Assembly (NCBI RefSeq): GCF_932294415.1
Contig: NC_065541.1
Location: 55,158,290 to 55,222,289 of the forward strand
DNA from: Quercus robur
Taxonomy: Eukaryota; Streptophyta; Magnoliopsida; Fagales; Fagaceae
Reading direction: 5' to 3'
DNA length: 64,000 nt
Part shown: piece after piece, positions 54,926 to 64,000 of the stretch
Layout: each line of letters opens with the position of its first letter
Numbering within the stretch: the stretch's first letter is position 1
Program-made: the position numbers and the translations under genes
The notes under the pieces: generated by a model
Databases searched by the model: none
The model's input: the letters and a program-made list of their open reading frames with translations, nothing else
What the model was told of the DNA's origin: nothing

Positions 54926-55130
54926 CACTGTTTTAAAAACCGGACCGGACCGGCCGGTCCGACCGGTTCAACCGGGAACCGGAGCCAATCCGGTCCGGTT
55001 AAAAGCTCCAAAACCGGTCAATAACCGGTCAACAACCGGAAAACCGGCCAAAAATCGGTCAAAAACCGGGGTCCAACCGGAAATTAAAAAAAAAAACGGT
55101 TCTATGACCGGTTCGGTTTTTAAAACCATG
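54926..55130. mobile_element. hAT MITE, GGTTTTAAAAA family, member 2 (CCGG-rich)
   Basis: Inverted ends CACTGTTTTAAAAACCGGAC and (reverse complement) CATGGTTTTAAAAACCGAAC, flanked by a perfect 8-bp duplication CTCTAAAG (54918-54925 and 55131-55138), so hAT. The 205-bp body is packed with CCGG and ACCGGTCAA words, more than fifteen CCGG sites by eye, far above its AT-rich surroundings. Shares ends with 30094-30241. Confidence 0.85.
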
Positions 55131-55138
55131 CTCTAAAG

Positions 55139-57891
55139 GCCGAACTGGGTTAGTACGCTCACTCTCAAACACCAAGGCATGATACAGTAATGTAATTTAG
55201 CATGTGTTTGGATAGCTGAAAAATTCTTGTGTTTTCGTTTTCAGGGTTTTGCTTATTTTTGAGCTAGAGGTGGGTCCCTTTTCATTGTTTATGGAGCTCA
55301 TTCACAAGAAAAAAAAGCAGCTCATTTTGCCCAAAATGTACCGTTTAGCAATGGTAATATTTTGAAATATTAAGCTTTCTCTTCAACTAGCGATGTGGAT
55401 GTTGCAAGATCTCCATTCTTCAATTCTAGCAACCCGACCTCCTCATCAATGCCCCAACTTCTTCCTCTTCAATGCTCTTAAATTTTACATCTACATACCA
55501 ACTGCCCAAATTTATGCTTCACATCTGATATACAAACTCTATTCTTCCTTTATTCAAACAAACCCACCAACAACCACTTTTTTCTTCCTTTATTTGACAA
55601 ACCCTTATCGGTGATTTTCTTGGCTATGAGAGAAAATCAACCACAAAGCTGATGCTGCCACTGTGAGAGAGAAATGCCAATGTTGTCGATGAGTTGTATT
55701 TAAATTTTTTATATTATAATGTGTCGGTGTGTTTTCCCTTTTTGTTGAGTGTGGATGAACTTTGCATTAACTAAATATCAATGGAATTGTGTGAGTTTGT
55801 TTGTGGGTTTTGTATTTTTGTGTAACTTTGTGTGGGTTCTTTTTTTTTTTTTTTTGGTAAACAGCACACAGGCCCAAGAAGAAAGCAGGAATCTTAGGCC
55901 CAATACTTTATGATTAAGGGACTGGGCTTGGTTCACTGCAACTAAGTTGGGCTGATTTTGAACCAAGTTGTGCACAAAGTGCAGATCCTACAACACATAC
56001 ATACTAACACACAGAAAATGACATACATATTGTACAACAAGGAACAGTAAAGAAGTGATATAAGAGAAAAAATGAAATAAACATTAGGGATCCTGATGAT
56101 GATAATTTCATTATTTTCTTAAATTTTTGATACATCACGCTCACTAGAATATGTTACAAGGTCCAAATAAGTTCAAAAATCACAGACTTAGATGACTACT
56201 CAGGCCTCTAAGATTTGCAAAGTTTATATCCAAGTATATTCTCTAGTGGCTGTTTCAGGATCTCGAACGGTGTTTTCCTCCCTTTCCTCTTTTTTTGAAT
56301 TCTATCAGAGTTTTCTCAAGGATTTTTTCTCTCTAATTCATTGTTGCTGAATGCCTTTCACTGTTGGTTGCCCCTCCTTTTATAGTGTCATCATAGAGTT
56401 TTTGGTGTACCACTGATTCCTTCCATTTGTTGTCCTGGGTACCAGAACCAATGTTGTGCCAGCAATATTGGTGGCTAACTATTTCTTTATTTTCTTTCTA
56501 TTTCCCTCTTTTGAGGTTCCCTCTTCAAAAGCCCCTAATTGACTTTCCCATTCTAGGAGGTCCTAAAAGGCTGACTTTTGATCTATCTTTTTCCAAAACT
56601 TCTAGATACTACCTTTTCAGACCTACTTTTTAGCTGCTTTCATTTTTGCCATTTTTTTCTAAATGGGCAAATTCCCTTCCATCAGACTGAAAGATCCCCA
56701 GCCACCTTCCTTTATAGTCCATCTTTCTGAGTTCCCCAAGGTACCATACCATTATTTATGAATTGTTGGTTCCCCAAGTCTTCTACCCATTTTCTGCATC
56801 ATTGGGTGACTGATGGGACACATCTACTCTCATTCTTTGTGTTTCTAGGCATGCTTCCTTGAGCTGTCTCAATCTCAACCTGGCCTTGCTGCATATCTCA
56901 AGGATCCCAGGCTTCTGAGAATCCCTAGGTATCTTGGTTCAGTTTTCTTTCTAAATTCCCCAGCGATTTTCTCCCTTAAGGGCTAGGCTGAACTTCTTTC
57001 TTTATTTCGTAAGGTCTAGTGTTTGCTCATTCATGGGCTTGGGCCTTGCCTTTTCATTGAAAACCCCAAAAGTTCTTGGATTTCAATATTTTTTTGGGCT
57101 TTGGTATAATATTGTTATATTTTGGATCTCAACAGACTTATCTGTGGGTTTCTCTCTATTTCATTTAATTCAGCTACAGTACTTTCAGCCAAAAATCAAC
57201 CAGCTGGCTTTTAGATTATTTTGCTTAAGTACTTTCAGTAATAAATTTTCAGTTTCAGCAAAATAAACGGACCCCAAACAAACTCTTGACATTGTCTTTT
57301 TGTTACAAAAACCCATATGAACTGTTGTTTCTTCATAAATAGTTCAAAGATGCATAAGATTTGTTTTTAATGAATGCTGATTGCATCGCTACTCACAGAT
57401 ACTACATAAAACAGCTTGATAAGCCATAGAAAAGACAGGTTCTACCGTACTAATAAATATTGTATTCAGACACACACAAACACAGAAGACAATGTGCTCG
57501 GTAAAATAAACTTATACTTCACAGCAGCCTATTAGTTTTTCAACGTTACTTGCCTCTTTTGTTGGTCTAGCTCATAAACAACTAAAAACAAAAAAGCTTC
57601 CATCCATCTTATAATTCAAAAAGCATCTCCCATCTCTTTCCCGTGAACAGTATGGGCAAGATGGCGGCGACACTAAATGATTGCAAAGGAAAGATGGCAT
57701 CTGGTTTGAGCACTTAGTTCTGTTCCATGATGGTTTGAACAAAGAAACTAATCTTGCATCATCACATATCGTAAGCCAGGGTCAGTTAAAACAAACCACG
57801 TTTGTTTAATTTTGTATAAAACTTTGTCACCAAAATTGAGAGCATCTTCATGCAATGCTTCATACAAGTTAACTAACAGGTTCCTTTAGGA
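55139..57891. other. Gene-free stretch, mixed repeats, before the TBL2-like gene
   Basis: No host gene seen. Words typical of MITE ends occur at 55203 (GTGTTTGGATAGCTGAAAA) and near 57250 (TTTCAGCAAAATAAACGGAC, then CCCCAAACAAAC). They may be the two ends of one element split by about 1.5 kb of unrelated DNA (roughly 55800-57130). A poly-T lies at 55841-55856. 57550-57891 is probably the 3'UTR and flank of the TBL2-like gene. Confidence 0.35.
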
Positions 57892-60800
57892 TCAATGAGT
57901 AGGAGGAGCTGCCCACAACTTCACTTTCTTGTCAACACTGGCCGTGGCCAAAACCAAAGCTTCTCCATCTCCTGTTGAAGAATATGATAATGTTATGCAG
58001 TTTATATCAAATACATATCTTTAAGGTGGCAAAAAAGTAAAGGAAACAAAAACATAGGGGAAGATATGAGATATCAGTAAGTAATTCAGGTAATTGATCA
58101 AATCATGACTGCAAGTGCATAAGGGGGATCAGAATCAGCTTTTATTGTATTCTTGCCAAAAGTAAAGCAACTTTGATGATGTTATCAACCCAAACTCTCA
58201 ATTTTTATTTTTTTGATACTCTGAACATCCAAAGACATTGACATGCTACCCGATACTTGGACTGAATTCTCCTTATAAATTATTGAACTCAATCCACTAA
58301 TAAATTGTGTAAATTCTACCTTTTGTGCACTAATGCCTTCTAATAAAAAGGACTGAGTGCAAGAAAATTTTGCTTTTCATTGATCACACATGGGAATTTA
58401 TGGACAAACATCATGTAGACTTTCCAGACTTTACAAAATGTAAAAAGAACTTCCACATAGGGTTTTCTTAGTAGGCATTTTCAAACTTCATCTAGCTTAG
58501 GGTTTTCCTGAGGAGGGGCAATGCATCTTGATGGGTGGAATCAAACTGAATTCAGATCTAGGGTTCAAGAGCAGAAAAAGAATAAAATATGCAGACAATT
58601 CAAACATGCTTCATAAGGAAGGTGATTTACCCATTGGAATGGTCTTAGGTGCCCATGATATCCATGTGATGTCACCTGCATTATAAACTGAGGTCAATAC
58701 AAGATTCATAACAAAATTGTTTCATTATTATTGAGATAAAGCATCCTGATCATAACTTCACATAATTCTGACAAAGGGTTATTGGAGAAAAATCAATGGT
58801 TAATTCATAAAGGTACAAAGTTAGGCAGCATTTTTTATATGGAAAACTATATCTAAATTCACATGCTAGCAACAAATCAATATATAACCAATATAGCAGC
58901 AACCTAATTTCCTTTTCATAACCTAGATTTATAATTAAGATAACAGTCAGAAAAAAGTAAACTAGAAAATAAAGCAGAAAAACATTTAACTAATTAATAC
59001 CATCATGGGCTTTGTCAGCTGTGTCCAAAACCTTCCCAGTTTCTACAGATAACCACTGCAATGTTGAACCATGGGTTGCTGCCAATATCCCGCCATCAGG
59101 GGATATACTGAGACGATCATAGTGCAAAGTAGCACCACCTGAATCATGCAGTGGAATTGAAAACATCTTCAGAGTTTTTGGATCCTCATCAAGATGATAC
59201 CGAACTTCAAGAGGAGAGACAAATGAGTCAGCATAGACAAGACTAAGTCAGAAGCTGTACAACGAAATGATAAATTTTTTTTTTGATAAGTAATATAAAT
59301 ATATTAAAAAAAGAAGAAAAGTGTCACCTGAGTATACAGGAAGTATACATCAGGGACAAGGTACAAATCAAGTGCGTAAAGTACAATAGTCCATAAACCC
59401 ATGAACTGAAAATAAATCATGAACTGAAAAGAAAGAATGACAGCCTAACACTCCACCCCAGTCCAGAAGAGTCTTGAAAAAGAAAATAGATTATTCAAAA
59501 TAGATTATCCCTTAATCCAACACCTGAAAGGAAGATTTGTCACCTCTACCCAAGAAATCTTGTTTATTTATTATGAGAAATTGATAGAACTCCTATATTC
59601 ACATTGTTTGTGATATATACTACACGTTTATATTTAAGAGTGGGTAGTTGTTCATTTTCTGATGATGTTTTCTCTTCATCCAGACACTTGCACAGTGGGG
59701 TTAAGGTGAATATTATTTTAACACCCATCACTTGAATTACCAGAATATATGTTTAGTAAAGCGGTAATTTTCTGAGAGAGAGATGTATATATTATCTCAA
59801 AGTACATAAAAAAAAAAAAGTACATTGTTTTATTTTGCATCAATCTCCCTTATAAAAATCATAATTAGAAATTTAGTTACAATTAGAAATGCACCCTCCT
59901 GTTGTTATCCATGGATCCTTTACTTGTTCAACTTAAAGGATTGATAAGATTCAACTGATTTAGAAGGAAAAAAAAATTTGTTTTGTACTTTCATAACCCA
60001 ATTCCTCCAATCTCTAACTTAGATAAAGTTCAAAAGAATATAGACTCTTACTCCAATAAACTTTAGGAGAAATACATTTTCCCCTTTAGCTAATTAGTTA
60101 ATTGGAAGACATATGAGATGTATATACACCATTATATTTCAAATTCTTAGAATAAAGACATTTGAAATGTATACGCACCATTGATATTCCAAATTCTTAT
60201 TGAGTCATCTTTGGATGCAGTGATGATTTGCTCTGAGTTGGGAGTAAAGCATAACCAAGTTACTGCACTCTGAACATCAAAAAAAGAAGAAGAAGGGATT
60301 TTAGACATCAGAAGCAATATAATTATTAGGCCATCAAGCTATAATAAAAACAAATTGACATAACAAGGAAATACTACTTATATCACACGAGAAACTGAGG
60401 TTTAGATATATGTTGACAAATTCAAAATTAGTGATAATAATAAACTTATATCACAGGAAGAGCTTAAGGATCAACTTTTCATTTCATGCTTCACTATTAA
60501 ATGCTTTGTATTAACTCTCTTAATGTCATTAATGTTGATAACAAACTAGAAATATAAAATGCTATTGAATGTTATCTTGGAATCCCAATACCATATAAAA
60601 CATCAAAATCTAAAGTTAAAAAAAAAAATCACGGATACAATATATAGTAAAAAAATCTGAAAATTTGAAAAAGAGAAAGACAAGGAAAACAGATATACAA
60701 CCTTATGCCCCTTAAGCTGCATAGCCTTTGAAACCTCCTTGACCGAACCATCCTTTGAGTACACAACTTCCCAGACCTGCAAAAGAAAATTATAAGAGGC

Positions 60801-63800
60801 AAAAGAGCAGTCCAATAGTTGACACAGACTACTGGACTAAGTCACACCTAGTTCCAGATTACATGTGTGGGACACTCAATTGACATGCTAGGGATAAGTA
60901 CCAAAGACTTTGGAAAAATGACATTCATTTCCATTGTTGACAAAAAATAAGCCCCATAGAAAGGAAATATTTTTCTGTATTTTAAGAGCGAATGATGCAG
61001 CCATGGAAGATTTATCTGCTATCACTTCGTAAACTCACTTATTAAAGAATTATTTTATGGGGTCCACATGTGAAGTCCAATTGTGGTACTATTCACGGGT
61101 ATAGTTCATACAACTAGTGAATACCACAAAGGGTGATGGTAATTTTGACACTCGGTCTTATTACCATGCAATTCGGGGTGCTTCGAATTCTTTGTTTCCT
61201 TGGAAGGGTGTTTGGAAACTAAAGATTCCTAGGTGAGTGGCGTTCTTTTTGTGGACAGCTGCACATGGTCGGATCCTCACTTTGGACAATCTAATGCTTA
61301 GGGGTCGCCCGTTGGCTACTTGGTGTTGTATGTGTTGTTGTGATGGGGAGTCAGTAGACCATCTTCTTCTTCATTGCCCTGTTACTCATTCCCTTTGGAC
61401 TTTTATGCTTCAGGCCTTTGGTATTCATTGGGTTATGCCAGGATCAGTGGCCGGTTTGTTATCTTGTTGGCATCAGTGGCTTGGGAAACATAATTCGGAC
61501 ATTTGGAATTTGGTCCTATGGTGCTTAATGTGGATAGTGTGGTTGGAACGAAATCGTCGTTCTTTTGAGGATAATGAGAAGACGTTGGACGAGTTAAAGG
61601 TTTTATGCCAACGTAGTCTTTAGGAGTGGTCTCATTGTTGGGGTTTTACTGATTGTTCTTCTCTCTCTGAGTTTTTGTCTTCCCTTAGCTTAGTTTCCTG
61701 ATTTCTTGTTTTGCTGTGCTGTTTGTTCTTTTTTTCTTGTTGTTCATCATCATGAACAACTTGTACTTTTTTTTTTTTCCCATTTATAATAAATTTCTGA
61801 TTACCTATCAAAAAAAAAAGTGAATACCACAAAAACCCCTCTTTTTCTTCTTTCTTACGACTCCAAATCAGGCCTTTTTTTTTAATGTATCAAAACCCCA
61901 CATACTTCTACCAAATAGCCATTAAATAACTCATCAAACCACCTTTTCAATTACTATCATAACCCCATAATCCTTTCTTCAACAATTCTAAAACTACCAC
62001 ATATTCTCCAAACTCTAAACCCACCACAACCACATGGACAAATTCCAATAATCCTTTCTTCAACAATTCTAAACCTACCACAAATTCTCCTTAAATCTAA
62101 ACCCACCACGACCACGTGGACAAATTCCCCTATTTGTCCTAGGTCAATGAAAAACATTTTCTAGTATGTTACATACTCAGCACACCACCAGAAATAGACT
62201 TTACACCACAAAAAACTCTACCAATAGTAACTTCATCAATGTAGAACACATGTAGGAAATAGAGATAAAAGGGGAAAGAGAAAGACTAATCAAAATAAAA
62301 CCTAGGCTTCACCACCTAGAATCTGCCTGCAAGCCCTAGGCATCACCACCTAAGAATGTTTGACATCACCACCATAAAAAAAGAGGAAACACATATTCTC
62401 AAATCATAATTCTTATTCCAAATCATACTGCCTTCACAAAACTGATGTAGAACATGGGTAGGAAATAGATATAAAAGGGGAAAGAGAAAGATAAAGCAGA
62501 ACAAACCCTAAGCTTCACCACCTACAATCTGCCTGCAACCCCTGGGCATCACCACCAAACAAAGAGGAAACACATATTCTCAAATCATAATTCTTGTTCC
62601 AGATCATACACAATTACAAGAGCACTAGTTTAATAGGGTTCAAGGATTTTACCAATATGGGAAATAACTCATTAAATCTCTTAAAAGTTAAAACCCTCAA
62701 TATTAAAAACCAAATTCAAAATTCAAATCTAAAAATTAAATCTCAGATGATTTTGGTGCTCCTTGCATTATTCACTTTCTTTTCCCCCTTTGACTCTCTC
62801 CACATACTCACTATTGACTGACCATTGAAATCTGCCTCATTTTCAAGGTCATAACAAAACATAGGAACACAAGTCATTTTTCCAGAAATAATTTTCATTC
62901 AAACAAATGGCGTGTAAAATTGCATAATGAAGGAATCAATAGAAAGCTAGAGAAGCTACTTTTGATTGAAAGGAAGAAAGGAGAAAAGAGTACATAAAAT
63001 AGTCAGTATCACTTTTCACAAACCGATTAAGGAAACATGTGGACTAACCACTAATTGGAGGAAATGTGTTCCTTCAAATCTCATTGTGCACTTCAGTAAA
63101 ATAAGCATCAGAAGAGAGGTCCCTATAAAGTTTTCTAGTTACTAGAAAACATCTTTTCATTCTCTCCACTTTATTCCATCTTTCTTGATAACTACTTTCC
63201 AGCAAGAATTTCTTAACAAATAAATGAAAGAATACTCATATAAACTCAAGCATGCACGTTCCCATGCCATTGACAGTTCATGTCTTTTTTTCTTTGGTAA
63301 AATTTCCATATAGCTGTGTATGAATAATATCAAGCCTGAGTAACTACACTATTCTTGCATAGTGGTAGTGTTAAAGGATTGTAAAAAATGGCAAAATATC
63401 AACATGAAACTTAATAAAACATTTTAAAACCACTACAGTTCATATTCAACAGAAGATTTTTTTTTTTTTTTTAATATAAAAAACCCATATTGGTCACGGA
63501 TTTTCCTAAATTACCCAAGGAAGAAATTAGAGATAACTAACCTTCACGTCTGCAGTAAAAGCTGCAGCAGCAATAAAACGTCCATTTGGTGATATGGCAG
63601 CCATTGTATTTTTCAACTGATTTGTGTCAACATTTCCCAAAATCTTCCCAGTTCTTCCATGCCAAAGCATGATATCAGTCCCTGGAAAGTAACAGATCAT
63701 AAGAAGCAACCAAAAAGAGACAACTCCAGGATAATTGGTATGAAACTACCTTCCGAGCAAGAGACAACAATTGTACTTCCATCAGCTGTTCCATAACTTG

Positions 63801-64000
63801 CATTAGTTCCAACAAGGGTCAGAATAGCCTTTTTCTCATGGACTTTTTGATGTACCCATTTAATTTCTGGGAGAGGAAGCTTGGGTTGTTTAGTTTCATC
63901 AGAAGCTTTGGGTTTTTCCTCCCCATACATGTACAAAGAAGAACCATTGAGAGTCTGGGAAGCCACAACTATCGAAGATGCATCATCAGAGAATATGACT
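57892..64000 (-). CDS. TBL2-like WD40 repeat protein (5' part beyond window)
   Basis: Seven exons are visible on the minus strand: 64000-63750 (partial), 63681-63542, 60776-60702, 60269-60179, 59204-59001, 58675-58631 and 57971-57892. They join in frame to about 295 residues, the C-terminal part of the protein. WD40 blades are clear: TDIMLWHGRTGKIL, ITASKDDSIRIWN, ISPDGGILAATHGSTLQWL and ATASVDKKVKLWAAPPTH at the end. The order and the AILTLVG...ADGSTIVVSCSEG stretch resemble transducin beta-like protein 2, whose animal member sits at the ER; the plant role is not established. Introns are long (2.8 kb between exons 63542 and 60776) and contain a LINE. The start codon lies outside the window. 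Confidence 0.88.
59271..59500 (-). mobile_element. Probable LINE 3' tail in a TBL2-like intron
   Basis: On the minus strand the stretch ends with GTATACTTCCTGTATACTCA, a short spacer, ATTACTTATC and an A run (T run 59276-59282 on +). The same order of words ends the LINE-like stretches at 5060-5345 and 61131-61818. No coding part remains; the upstream edge is uncertain. Confidence 0.35.
61131..61818 (+). mobile_element. 5'-truncated LINE, zf-RVT end, in a TBL2-like intron
   Basis: A perfect 15-bp target duplication AGTGAATACCACAAA flanks the insertion (61116-61130 and 61819-61833), and an A tail of about nine ends it. The plus-strand frame 61237-61623 (128 codons) gives the zf-RVT domain: FFLWTAAHGRILTLDNL...CCMCCCDGESVDHLLLHCPV, then a tryptophan-rich segment ending WLERNRRSFE. 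RT and upstream parts are absent. It lies opposite to the host gene's direction, in the 2.8-kb intron. Confidence 0.9.
61834..63541 (-). other. Rest of the long TBL2-like intron
   Basis: Intron sequence with a local tandem pair: the block from about 62236 (GTAGAACACATGTAGGAAATAG to AAACACATATTCTCAAATCATAATTCTT) recurs from about 62449, about 200 bp per unit. Another short repeat, ATAATCCTTTCTTCAACAAT, occurs at 61968 and 62049. No coding frame or RNA gene. Confidence 0.5.

Noticed and set aside
55195-57280. A single 2-kb foldback element
   Set aside because: End-like words face each other, but no matching target duplication was found and the centre is unrelated DNA, so it is described only as possible.
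1-64000. CRISPR array, phage, operon, toxin-antitoxin or other prokaryote-type system
   Set aside because: All recognisable genes have plant exon-intron structure; repeats are transposons or microsatellites, and none shows regular spacing with unique spacers.
1-64000. Inserted chloroplast or mitochondrial DNA
   Set aside because: No organelle gene fragment was recognised; the tRNA-Lys genes are nuclear-type CTT without intron, unlike plastid trnK.

Overview
This window is nuclear DNA from a flowering plant. The host genes are split by many short exons with GT-AG introns, intergenic DNA is AT-rich, and plant-type MITEs, Helitrons, LINEs and solo LTRs fill the gaps. A woody eudicot of the Fagales kind is my guess from repeat style only; no search could be run.

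Host genes, left to right: PBF1, the 20S proteasome beta-6 subunit (2689-7129, +); a chloroplast-targeted DUF1499 protein (7881-9675, -); KU80/XRCC5 (10576-17882, +), facing away from the DUF1499 gene across a 0.9 kb shared upstream region; an FKBP43/FKBP53-like nuclear peptidyl-prolyl isomerase (41604-47565, -); a complete U2 snRNA gene with promoter and 3' box (49943-50138, -); two tandem tRNA-Lys(CTT) genes (54278-54350 and 54533-54605, +); and the 3' part of a TBL2-like WD40 gene (57892 to beyond the window end, -). All protein genes here are housekeeping genes and they do not form one pathway.

The main structural event is a segmental duplication. 13330-20950 (KU80 intron 5 through 3 kb past its stop) recurs in the same orientation at 30737-41349. 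The second copy has lost KU80 exons 6-9 and the end of exon 10. It has gained a Ty1/copia-type solo LTR, a 5'-truncated LINE with a 614-codon open frame, a MULE-like MITE, a 2.3 kb Ty3/gypsy-type solo LTR and a 175 bp TRIM-like solo LTR. The first copy keeps the matching empty sites, so these insertions can be ordered and dated after the duplication.

Between the copies, 18-30.7 kb is a gene-free repeat zone. It holds a TRIM-like tandem, a 403 bp near-perfect palindrome, two Helitrons joined head to tail with duplicated 5' ends, a LINE ORF1 fragment and a small hAT MITE. The right third (47.7-57.9 kb) carries the RNA genes among a SINE, MITEs, LINE relics and a solo LTR.

I found no CRISPR, phage, operon-like or other undescribed functional system. 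The items most worth a second look are the KU80 partial duplicate with open exons, the three-fold repeated exon in the FKBP gene together with its altered isomerase pocket, the head-to-tail Helitrons and the palindrome.
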